The notes beneath the pieces were generated by a model. It was not told the origin of the DNA. It worked only from the letters and a program-made list of their open reading frames with translations, and made no database searches. The translations under genes were made by a program, and so were the position numbers. 51,555 bases of DNA from Candidatus Cryptobacteroides merdavium. Its GTDB lineage: Bacteria; Bacteroidota; Bacteroidia; Bacteroidales; UBA932. This document shows positions 33,106-41,102 of the stretch, piece after piece; position 1 is the first letter of the stretch; each line of letters begins with the position of its first letter. The stretch is from positions 1 through 51,555 of the forward strand of contig JADIMO010000026.1 of NCBI GenBank assembly GCA_017694755.1, read 5' to 3'.

Positions 33106-34947
33106 ATGAAAATCAACAGGACGAATAAACTGCTGGCCGGACTGACGGTCGCTGCGCTTGTGCTGATCGCCAGGCTCTTTGTAATCCAGATTGTGGATGA
33201 CAGCTACAAGACCGACGCCTCCAACAATTCCATGGTCCACACGGTCATCTACCCCACCAGGGGCATAATCTACGACCGCAACGGCAAGATACTGGTCGGA
33301 AACAAGGTGGCATACGACATGCTCGTGACCCCGAAGGAAGTGGAGGCATTCGACACCCTGGCCCTGTGCGAGATACTGGAAATCTCACCGGAATTCCTGC
33401 GCGGAAAGATGCAGGAATACTACCGCGACAGGAAAAAGATAGGCTACAGGTCTGTGGTCATGCTCACACACATTCCCCCGGAGATATTCATGAAGTTCGC
33501 GGAAGTCTCATACAAGTTCCCGGGATTCAGGGGACAGGCCAGAAGCATCAGGGACTATCCATACAATGCGGGAGGCAACCTGTTGGGATACATATCCGAA
33601 GTAAGTGCGGACGACATAAAACGGAATCCCGATGTCTACAAGCCTGGTGACTACATCGGAAAGACAGGAATAGAAGCCACATGCGAACAATACCTCAAAG
33701 GAGAAAAAGGCTACAACATCTATTTGAGGAATTCGCGCAACCGCATAGAATCCCGCTACAAAAACGGGGAAATGGACAAGGAAGCCATCCCCGGCAAAGA
33801 CATAGTGACCACCATAGACGCAGAGCTCCAGCGTTACGGACAGCAGCTGATGCAGAACAAGGTGGGCAGTCTCGTGGCCATAGAGCCTTCGACAGGAGAG
33901 ATCCTGACCCTTGTATCAAGCCCCGGCATTGATGTGAATGTCCTCGCCGACATCGGGAAACATTATAACGAAATAGCGTCGGACCCCTACAAGCCGATGT
34001 TCAACAGGGCCGTGCAGTCCGCCTATCCTCCGGGATCCGTCTTCAAGCTCGTCAACGGCCTTATCGGTCTGCAGGAAGGGGTCTTCACACCGGAAACGGA
34101 ATATCCGTGCCGCATGGGATATCACTTCGGCAGGAGCAAGCTCGGCTGTCATGCCCACAGGTCTCCGCTGAACCTCGAAGAATCGATAATGATGTCATGC
34201 AACGCATATTACTGCTATGTATTCCGTGACATACTCGAAAACAGCAAATATGCCTCCATCGGTGAAGCCATGGACATGTGGAACAGATATGTGAAGAGTT
34301 TCGGATTCGGACGGAAGCTCGGAAGCGACTTCCCTTCTGAGCTCGGAGGAACGATACCGGATTCGAAATATTATGACTCAGTATATGGAAAAGGCAGATG
34401 GAAGGCCACGACCGTCATTTCCCTGTCCATCGGACAGGGAGAAATAGGGTGTACACCGCTCCATCTTGCCAATCTCTGCGCCACAATGGCCAACAGAGGG
34501 TATTATTACATACCTCACATGATCAGAGGCACGGAAAATGTCTCCATCGACCCGAAATACTACGAACGCCAATACACGATGGTGGACACTGTCCATTTCC
34601 CGGCATTGGTGGAAGGCATGTTCCGGGCCGTCAACAGCGGATACGGCTCGGGTGGAACAGCGAGTGTCGCCGCCGTGAAGGGGCTGGACATCTGCGGAAA
34701 GACCGGCACGGCACAGAACCCGCGCGGAGACGACAACTCCGTGTTCATCTGCTTTGCCCCGAAAGACGACCCGAAGATAGCGGTGGCCGCATATGTGGAA
34801 CACGGCTCGTTCGGGGCAAGATGGGCTGCCCCGATAGCCTCCCTGCTTGTGGAAAAATATCTCAACGGGGAAATCGGCAATGACAGGAAGGCACTTGAGA
34901 CAAGAGTCATGGACGGCAACCTCATGGACAAGGTAAAACCGGAATAG
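33106..34947 (+). CDS. mrdA: Penicillin-binding protein 2 (elongasome transpeptidase)
   Basis: A class B PBP of 613 residues that cross-links peptidoglycan during elongation. It has one N-terminal membrane segment (about 8-28), a pedestal domain beginning with TRGIIYDRNG, and a transpeptidase domain. The three active-site motifs are intact: S311-VFK, S364-CN and K532-TG. It lies between mreD and rodA and is the usual partner of RodA, which polymerises glycan. Confidence 0.95.
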   Translation: MKINRTNKLLAGLTVAALVLIARLFVIQIVDDSYKTDASNNSMVHTVIYPTRGIIYDRNGKILVGNKVAYDMLVTPKEVEAFDTLALCEILEISPEFLRGKMQEYYRDRKKIGYRSVVMLTHIPPEIFMKFAEVSYKFPGFRGQARSIRDYPYNAGGNLLGYISEVSADDIKRNPDVYKPGDYIGKTGIEATCEQYLKGEKGYNIYLRNSRNRIESRYKNGEMDKEAIPGKDIVTTIDAELQRYGQQLMQNKVGSLVAIEPSTGEILTLVSSPGIDVNVLADIGKHYNEIASDPYKPMFNRAVQSAYPPGSVFKLVNGLIGLQEGVFTPETEYPCRMGYHFGRSKLGCHAHRSPLNLEESIMMSCNAYYCYVFRDILENSKYASIGEAMDMWNRYVKSFGFGRKLGSDFPSELGGTIPDSKYYDSVYGKGRWKATTVISLSIGQGEIGCTPLHLANLCATMANRGYYYIPHMIRGTENVSIDPKYYERQYTMVDTVHFPALVEGMFRAVNSGYGSGGTASVAAVKGLDICGKTGTAQNPRGDDNSVFICFAPKDDPKIAVAAYVEHGSFGARWAAPIASLLVEKYLNGEIGNDRKALETRVMDGNLMDKVKPE

Positions 34948-34957
34948 GAAACAGGAA

Positions 34958-36418
34958 ATGAACAGATACAACGGAAGAGGACTGAAGGAAACAGTGGACT
35001 GGAAGCTGGTGATATGCTATATTCTGCTCATACTCATCGGCTGGGTGAACATATACGCCTCCATCCACTCCTCCGAGCCGGCCTCCATCTTTGATCCGGC
35101 CTGCAGGAGCGGCAAGCAGTTCATATGGATACTGACATCGCTCGGGCTTGCAGGTCTCATTCTGTTTGTCTTCAACCCTAGAATATACGAAAGCTTTTCG
35201 TTGCCGATATACTTAGGCACCATAGTGCTGCTGGTCGCGGTGATATTCCTCGGTACGGAGGTAAAAGGCTCCAAATCCTGGTTCTCGTTCGGTCCCGTCA
35301 GTTTCCAGCCGGCGGAAATATCCAAGATAGCCACCTCCTTGATGCTGGCCACTGTCATGAGCCAGTCCGGCTACAGGCTGAGCCGATTCAAGGATTTCAT
35401 GCTTACCGCCGCCGTAATCCTCGTGCCGATGGCGATAATTGTGGCCCAGAGCGAGACAGGCTCTGCCCTTGTATATGTCGGCTTCGTCTTCATGCTCTAC
35501 CGCGAAGGACTATCCGGCTGGCTCCTTTTCATGATAGGCATGGCCATCACCCTGTTCATCACAACGCTCACGGCTTCCTCATACACATCCGTACTCATTC
35601 TCGCCATAGTGGTCACGATATGCAATGCACTTTACTCCGGAAAGTTCAAGATGTGGCTGATGACATATCTTCCGGCATTCATGCTCCTCGGCTTCCTGCC
35701 TTTCCTGCATGAAAGGCTTGCCGCCGTCATCGGCAATCCGGAATCATTCATACTCAAGATAAAGCCGATATACATACTCGGTGCCGCCGCCATCATCCTG
35801 CTGCCGTTCTATGTCATGAGGGCATTCCGCACAGGCAATTCATTCAAATGGGTGTCAATAGCGGCCTTCATTGCCGGCGTCCTGTTCATATTTTCGGTAG
35901 ATTTCCTTTTTCATGACGTGCTGCAGGACCATCAGCGCAAACGCATAGAGGTGCTCCTCGGGCTGAAGGAAGACCCGACAGGAGTGGGCTATAATGTTAA
36001 CCAGTCAATGATAGCCATAGGTTCCGGCGGGCTGGCCGGGAAAGGCTTCCTTAAAGGCACACAGACCACCTACGGATTCGTCCCGGAACAGAGCACAGAC
36101 TTCATATTCTGCACGATAGGCGAGGAATGGGGCTTCATCGGTGCCGCCGCCGTGATCATCCTGTACGTGTTCCTGATCTGGAGAATCATAATGGACGCGG
36201 AACACAGCCGGGAAGCATTCACCAGAATATACGGCTACTGCACGGCCAGCTGCATCTTCATGCACCTGTTCATAAACATCGGCATGACCATCGGCATCAT
36301 GCCCGTCATCGGCATTCCCCTCCCCTTCATCAGCTACGGAGGCTCCTCCCTCTGGACCTTCACCATCATGCTCTTCATCTTCATCGCCCTCGTCCGCAAC
36401 GAAAGGAAATACTTCTGA
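34958..36418 (+). CDS. rodA: Rod shape-determining glycosyltransferase RodA
   Basis: RodA is the SEDS-family peptidoglycan polymerase of the elongasome. The 486-residue protein has about ten membrane segments. Conserved family stretches are present: KGSKSWFSFGPVSFQPAEIS, GSALVYVG, the loop FVPEQSTDFIFCTIGEEWGF, and PFISYGGSS near the end. It is 10 bases downstream of mrdA and ends the mre operon. No obvious terminator follows; the next gene is convergent. Confidence 0.95.
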   Translation: MNRYNGRGLKETVDWKLVICYILLILIGWVNIYASIHSSEPASIFDPACRSGKQFIWILTSLGLAGLILFVFNPRIYESFSLPIYLGTIVLLVAVIFLGTEVKGSKSWFSFGPVSFQPAEISKIATSLMLATVMSQSGYRLSRFKDFMLTAAVILVPMAIIVAQSETGSALVYVGFVFMLYREGLSGWLLFMIGMAITLFITTLTASSYTSVLILAIVVTICNALYSGKFKMWLMTYLPAFMLLGFLPFLHERLAAVIGNPESFILKIKPIYILGAAAIILLPFYVMRAFRTGNSFKWVSIAAFIAGVLFIFSVDFLFHDVLQDHQRKRIEVLLGLKEDPTGVGYNVNQSMIAIGSGGLAGKGFLKGTQTTYGFVPEQSTDFIFCTIGEEWGFIGAAAVIILYVFLIWRIIMDAEHSREAFTRIYGYCTASCIFMHLFINIGMTIGIMPVIGIPLPFISYGGSSLWTFTIMLFIFIALVRNERKYF

Positions 36419-36446
36419 TTATATTCACTTTTATACGCCGTTAAAA

Positions 36447-36830
36447 TCACTGATTCTGTAGATTTTGCCTATAAAATGCCAAGGCGGGATCCCTGTTGAA
36501 AAGAAAGACAGAAGGAGGATTCCCGGAATAGGCACAGACATTCCGTGTCGACTCATAATCCAATGCGATTACGCCATAATCTGGACGGTCTTCATAATAA
36601 CCTGAATCATACCAGTACAGCACATGGCCGGCATCATCCTCAAACCTGTGAAGGTATGTCATGTCCCCGAGAAAACGGTATGCCTCAAAGCCCGGAGTAT
36701 CATTGAGAGCAGTATGCCTCATCCAGACTGTATTCGCAAACTGATTGAGTGCAGGCTCTTCCTTCCTGCAAGAAACAGCCGCCACAAGAGACATGGCAGC
36801 AACAATCATAAAGGAAATATAGCGTATCAT
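36447..36830 (-). CDS. Small lipoprotein, unknown function
   Basis: A 127-residue protein with a signal peptide ending in AAVSC and a short mature domain rich in Tyr and Asp. The residues after Cys are basic/acidic (RKEEP). No family was recognised. It is convergent with rodA and separated from the polysaccharide-utilisation operon by a 285-base region. Confidence 0.7.
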   Translation of the reverse strand: MIRYISFMIVAAMSLVAAVSCRKEEPALNQFANTVWMRHTALNDTPGFEAYRFLGDMTYLHRFEDDAGHVLYWYDSGYYEDRPDYGVIALDYESTRNVCAYSGNPPSVFLFNRDPALAFYRQNLQNQ

Positions 36831-36879
36831 ATCACTAATTTATAGGTTACACCTCATATATTCAATATTTTGTAATTTT

Positions 36880-36903
36880 GCTTCACCCAATATTGGGTGA
36901 AGC
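36880..36903. promoter_or_regulatory. 24-bp perfect palindrome at a promoter
   Basis: GCTTCACCCAAT is followed directly by its reverse complement. The last G of TAATTTTG is the first base of the palindrome, so a predicted start lies inside it. This resembles an operator. The arrangement parallels palindrome 2 upstream of the AAA ATPase gene (48895-48915), though the sequence differs. Confidence 0.65.
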
Positions 36904-36908
36904 ATTGA

Positions 36909-37001
36909 CAAAGTCAGGAAAAAGATTTCATCGCGGAAAGCGGAGGTCGCTACAGTGCCTACAACAAATTCTTCAACATCTGGCTCAGACGCAACTGGTA
37001 G
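36909..37001 (+). pseudogene. Remnant C-terminal gene fragment, possibly AAA ATPase
   Basis: A 30-codon frame without a start, beginning just after an in-frame TGA at 36906, ends in DFIAESGGRYSAYNKFF then NIWLRRNW and a TAG stop. The aromatic/basic ending resembles the C termini of some Bacteroidales P-loop ATPases, where a GxYxxYNxFF-W pattern is common. That match is from memory and is tentative. With the palindromic promoter just upstream, it looks like a gene whose middle was deleted. Confidence 0.4.
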
Positions 37002-37087
37002 AACGAAAAAAACGGAGCGGGGATCACTCCCGGCTCCGCTGGTGGCAGCCGATCGGCTGCCTAATTCTGTTTATAACTAAATATACA

Positions 37088-37110
37088 AAGACGGGGCAGG
37101 AAGCCCCGCC
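37088..37110 (-). terminator. Terminator of polysaccharide-utilisation operon
   Basis: CGGGGC and GCCCCG form a short GC stem just after the LamG lipoprotein stop. On the minus strand it is followed by TTTGTATATTT, a modest T-rich tail. A second hairpin around 37013-37040 (GGAGC/GCTCC) may add to termination. Confidence 0.55.
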
Positions 37111-37115
37111 TGTAC

Positions 37116-38318
37116 TTATTTCCACTCTGTGGCTGTGTCTTCGCTGGACACTCCTTCGTTCCACACGAAGTCAACATCTGTCACGAGCGGATGGCCCTTG
37201 CCTGTAAGATCTTCGAATGAGCCGGTCTCTTCATCGTAAGTGGCCTTGCTTATTCTCCAATATCCCTCCAGGCCTTCTGAATCAGGACTGACTGAATTGA
37301 TATTGTTGGCAATCTGTGTGGCAGTTCTGCATACCGACCATACGCGGGCCTCTGTAAAGAGGATGTTACAGCCGCGCCACCATGAAGTGTCAAGGCCGTG
37401 GTCACCGCCTGCACCGCCTCCCATCCATGACACGGTCGGGAAGTTTCCTTCACCTACAACACTCGAAGCAAACTGATTATTGGCCACTTCCGAGCCATTA
37501 TAATAAAGGCGGATTGTAGAACCGTCCCATGTCACGGCAAGATGCTGCCATACATTCGTGGCAAATCCGGTCAACGGATTAGGGTTCAGATAGCCGCCAT
37601 TGCCCTGGAACTGGACCGCAGAATGCGCAGCCACTTCACCAGTCTGAGACTGAGGGTCTTCAAATCTCATGAGAACCGAACCGCTGGAGAACACATCCCT
37701 GTTACGGTTTCCGGTATTGCTGACCTGGAAACGGGTCTCGATAGTGAATGCGTTAGGATATGAGCCGTTGAAATTCTCTGCATGCAGACCTGTTGCTCCG
37801 TTGAACTGTGCAAGGTCGTTTACAAGAACTGTCTGCAGGGCATATACATACTGTGAAGAAGTCGGGGTGACATCCACATTCCCGCTCACCTTTTCAAGTC
37901 TCAATGGAAGCCCGAGAGGAATTCCAGTCAAATCAGCAGGAAGGTTACCGTCTACTGAGATGGTCACTACAGAAGAATACTCTCCTGCCGGTATCACTAT
38001 ATTGCCGCCAAGATCACAATACTCGGCCGGTATCATGACATAACCGGCACTCTGCTCTGTATTGTAAACATCAAGGACTGATTGGTCCATGACAAGCTTG
38101 AAGACAGACTCTTCATCCACCTTGTCGGTCATGGTCACCGTAAGCTGGACATCGACACCTTCGGTCCCGAGGGAAACGACACCTCCGTTTACCCCCGGAT
38201 CGGTCGTGCTTTCATTGAAGAAAGCCCTGACCTCGCCGACTGGATATTCGGCATCATTGCAGCTGCATGCAAATGCAGCAATTGCAATACATATTCCTGT
38301 TTTGAATATCTTTCTCAT
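37116..38318 (-). CDS. DUF1735/LamG domain surface lipoprotein
   Basis: A 400-residue lipoprotein with the lipobox end ACSC and acidic residues after the Cys (NDAEYP), as in Bacteroidota surface lipoproteins. Residues about 25-165 look like a DUF1735 domain (SVFKLVMDQSVLDVYN, VIPAGEYSSVVTISVD). From about 175 a concanavalin A-like LamG domain follows (IETRFQVSN, WQHLAVTWDGSTIRLYYNG, ARVWSVCRT). The domains suggest glycan binding at the cell surface. It is the last gene of the susC-susD-GH18 operon and probably a surface glycan-binding protein. Confidence 0.85.
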   Translation of the reverse strand: MRKIFKTGICIAIAAFACSCNDAEYPVGEVRAFFNESTTDPGVNGGVVSLGTEGVDVQLTVTMTDKVDEESVFKLVMDQSVLDVYNTEQSAGYVMIPAEYCDLGGNIVIPAGEYSSVVTISVDGNLPADLTGIPLGLPLRLEKVSGNVDVTPTSSQYVYALQTVLVNDLAQFNGATGLHAENFNGSYPNAFTIETRFQVSNTGNRNRDVFSSGSVLMRFEDPQSQTGEVAAHSAVQFQGNGGYLNPNPLTGFATNVWQHLAVTWDGSTIRLYYNGSEVANNQFASSVVGEGNFPTVSWMGGGAGGDHGLDTSWWRGCNILFTEARVWSVCRTATQIANNINSVSPDSEGLEGYWRISKATYDEETGSFEDLTGKGHPLVTDVDFVWNEGVSSEDTATEWK

Positions 38319-38350
38319 AAAAATCTCCGATTAATGATTTCTGAAACCGA

Positions 38351-39538
38351 TCAGTTAGCTGCAACAAAATCGTCATCCGTGACGATATCAACATCAGGGC
38401 TGCTCGGATTCTGCTGCTGGATACCCCTGCGGAGCCATTTATACATCGGCGTATTGCTTCTTTCATTACTGAACTTGTAGGCACCGAATCCACCTTTGCG
38501 GAATCCGTTGGAAGGCTCCCATGAAGCCATACCAAGATATGAAGGCATGACACTCTTGCTCCATCTGCGCCCCTGAATATCCGTCCAGTAGAAACCTCCG
38601 TTAAGGCAGTCGATGGCACTCTCGAGGTTCTCCGTTATGACGAATTTATTTGTCACTTCTTCTTCTGTCATATAAGTAGGACAGAATCTGCTTACAATCT
38701 GGGAAAGACGATAATCCATATTGGAGGCAGACACGCCAGCACTCGGCGAAGGTGTACCGCCGCTTACAGAATAAGCCTGTGAAACGAAATAATCGAAACA
38801 AGTACATGTCTCAACAGGAATTTCCCAAAGTTCTCCGTCAATGACAAACAGACGGCCTGTACCGGACTTAGGGCCTATATATTTGCTCAAGGCCTCAAAC
38901 AGCCACTGAAGATATGTAGGATCTTCATCAAGAGGTCCGTAAGTCGCATCAATATTCGGTTCAAGGTCTATATCAAGACCGTCATATCCATAATGATAAA
39001 GGGTATCTGAAATGGCTTTGGCATATTTTTCAATCGCAGGCTTATTGTCCTCCTTATTTGCAGGATTGTCAGTCCAGCCCCAATATTCATTCCATGCCGC
39101 CACTGTTTCTGGACGGCTTGTGTCATATTCATACTCAGAAGGAGTAAAGCCATTTCCTATCTTCTGAACGAATGTACATATAAGTACTTTCGTTCCTTTC
39201 TTCTCCTGCACAAAACGGAGATCTTCTTTCTTGGCATCAGACAGAGGTCTGGAATTGTTCCACAATGAGATGATATCCATGGAATCCGGTACGGCAGAAA
39301 GCATGTTCGCCGTAGAAATTCCTGGTTCTCCCCAACTGTCATACCAGCCGAAGGCTATGGCATGATCCGACTCCTTGTAGGCTCTTATTGCGGCATAGTA
39401 GGCATCGTCCCTGGCGACTTCCGTCAATGAGTATTCGTCATAGACTTCAGCCTCAGGAGTCATCCACTCGCTACACCCCACAGTTGAGAGTACTGCAGCG
39501 GCAATGGCAGCCGATTTGAATATATTGATTTTAGTCAT
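38351..39538 (-). CDS. GH18 family lipoprotein (endo-beta-N-acetylglucosaminidase-like)
   Basis: A 395-residue lipoprotein (lipobox VGC, then SEW). It has a GH18 barrel: the catalytic DxxDxDxE motif is intact as DGLDIDLE, with E193 as proton donor, which separates it from GH18-like binding proteins that lost the Glu. Related enzymes in SusCD operons cut the chitobiose core of N-glycans, so host or dietary glycoprotein glycans are a plausible substrate; chitin-type substrates cannot be excluded. It lies 25 bases after susD on the same strand. Confidence 0.88.
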   Translation of the reverse strand: MTKINIFKSAAIAAAVLSTVGCSEWMTPEAEVYDEYSLTEVARDDAYYAAIRAYKESDHAIAFGWYDSWGEPGISTANMLSAVPDSMDIISLWNNSRPLSDAKKEDLRFVQEKKGTKVLICTFVQKIGNGFTPSEYEYDTSRPETVAAWNEYWGWTDNPANKEDNKPAIEKYAKAISDTLYHYGYDGLDIDLEPNIDATYGPLDEDPTYLQWLFEALSKYIGPKSGTGRLFVIDGELWEIPVETCTCFDYFVSQAYSVSGGTPSPSAGVSASNMDYRLSQIVSRFCPTYMTEEEVTNKFVITENLESAIDCLNGGFYWTDIQGRRWSKSVMPSYLGMASWEPSNGFRKGGFGAYKFSNERSNTPMYKWLRRGIQQQNPSSPDVDIVTDDDFVAAN

Positions 39539-39563
39539 TTTTACTTCGCTTTTTTAAAGTTTG

Positions 39564-41081
39564 TCAAATACCTTTTCCCTGCCAGAAAAGCGGTGTGCTC
39601 TCATGGTCTCCGCCAAGGGCAGCAACTGCTGCATTATAATTGCTCTCATTGAGATCCGCTTCAGTATAAGGATAACGCAGACGATGGTAATCCCTTATTG
39701 AATGGATAGTTGCATTGGATTCATTTGTAGCCACTGATTCACAGAGCTCAGGATAGCCTGTACGCCTGTACTCTGCCCAGGCCTCAATTCCCATAGGGAA
39801 GTTGGCGATCCACTTCTGGGTGATGATCTGCTCCAGATGACCTGCATTGTCGGATTCAGTATCCCAGTTGATCTTGACCTCGGTATTCCGCACATAAGTC
39901 TGTGACAGAAAATCATTATGGTCATCCGGAATGCTTGTCTCGTCAGCGATATAAGCATCGGCACCGGCAGCTCCCCACTGTTCAAATGAAAGCCTTATGC
40001 CGTTTTCATAGTATTCCTTTGCGTCACCGCTGATCCATCCCCTGAGTACAGCCTCAGCAAGAAGGAACTGGGTTTCGGCAGCTACAAACACCGGCAATTT
40101 GGTTGAAGCAAGGAAATTAGGCTGAGAGAAAGGAGTTCCTGACGTCTTATTGAAATTAGAAGCCTGTCCCATACGGATTCCGACATAAGTATAGCCTGCC
40201 TGGGAGGAAAGAGTGAAGTATGCGGCACAGCGCGGGTCATTATACCCGTTCATATAGTCAGTGATGCTCGCGTTGATCCTTATGTCGCCCCATGATGAAG
40301 CGGCAAGCTGGTAAGGATTGCCCTGGGTCTTCGGATCCACCATCGCATTCTCGCTATTGGAAGTGATGTATCCGCACTCAGACTCCATTGCACGGACGAA
40401 GTCGTCCTCAAATCCGGCGCGCATGGCAGCTCTCATCGCAAGAGAGACGCCGAGCTTGGCCCAATATGCATAGTTGCCGCTGTAGATGGCGTCAGAAGTA
40501 CCTATCGGAGATGCTCCTACCTGGGCAGAATACTGATAAAGCACATCCGCTGCCGAAAGCAGGTCATCGATAATGTTTCTGTAGACATCTTCACCGGAAT
40601 CGTATGGAACATACATTTCTCCGTCCTGCACCTGGCTGTAAGGTATCGGGCCGTAGCAGTCGGTCACACGCATCATGGAAGCTGCCTTCACCAGCTTTGC
40701 AAATGCAAACCAGTGGCCTTCTCCGTCAGTGAGATCCTCAACCTTGAAATAGTTGCTGTATATTGCCTGGAATGCCTGGTCATAAACAGAAGTGTTCCAC
40801 CCGTCTGAAACGTTGAATGTGTCGAAATTGGCACCCTGCCACCTGTTCACATTCGTGAAGTAGCCTCCGAGAGAGCCTACCATCTGGTCGGCCATCTGGG
40901 ATGAGTTCTGCTGGACATACATCATGGTCTCGATCATGGACGGAATGACCAATGACGGACTTTCTGCACGGAGGGCATACTGGTCAGTATTGTAATCCTC
41001 GAAATTCTTTGTACATCCTGCAACAGCGACAACTCCGCCTATTATGGCAGCGCTTGAAAATATCTTAAAAATTGCTTTCAT
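39564..41081 (-). CDS. SusD/RagB-like glycan-binding lipoprotein
   Basis: A 505-residue SusD-family lipoprotein with lipobox AGC at C23 (AGCTKNFEDYNTDQ). The N-terminal FEDYNTDQYAL start and the helical TPR-like scaffold with the ETQFLLAEAVLRGW stretch are typical of the SusD-like subgroup. SusD proteins form a lid over the partner SusC and deliver glycans. It is 21 bases downstream of the susC-type receptor gene, so loss of the SusC frame would leave this lipoprotein without its transporter. Confidence 0.93.
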   Translation of the reverse strand: MKAIFKIFSSAAIIGGVVAVAGCTKNFEDYNTDQYALRAESPSLVIPSMIETMMYVQQNSSQMADQMVGSLGGYFTNVNRWQGANFDTFNVSDGWNTSVYDQAFQAIYSNYFKVEDLTDGEGHWFAFAKLVKAASMMRVTDCYGPIPYSQVQDGEMYVPYDSGEDVYRNIIDDLLSAADVLYQYSAQVGASPIGTSDAIYSGNYAYWAKLGVSLAMRAAMRAGFEDDFVRAMESECGYITSNSENAMVDPKTQGNPYQLAASSWGDIRINASITDYMNGYNDPRCAAYFTLSSQAGYTYVGIRMGQASNFNKTSGTPFSQPNFLASTKLPVFVAAETQFLLAEAVLRGWISGDAKEYYENGIRLSFEQWGAAGADAYIADETSIPDDHNDFLSQTYVRNTEVKINWDTESDNAGHLEQIITQKWIANFPMGIEAWAEYRRTGYPELCESVATNESNATIHSIRDYHRLRYPYTEADLNESNYNAAVAALGGDHESTPLFWQGKGI

Positions 41082-41102
41082 TTCTATGTCCTTATTGCAT
41101 TG

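Larger units (their letters stand above)
36831..37115. other. Intergenic region with palindromes and gene remnant
   Basis: This 285-base stretch holds TAATTTTG (36873-36880) merging into a 24-bp perfect palindrome (36880-36903), a gene remnant (36909-37001), an 18-bp palindrome GGCAGCCGATCGGCTGCC (37044-37061) and the terminator of the LamG lipoprotein gene (37088-37110). No complete gene is present. Confidence 0.6.

Noticed and set aside
36880..36903. The 24-bp palindrome as a terminator
   Set aside because: No T run follows on either strand. A -7 box runs into it, which fits an operator better.
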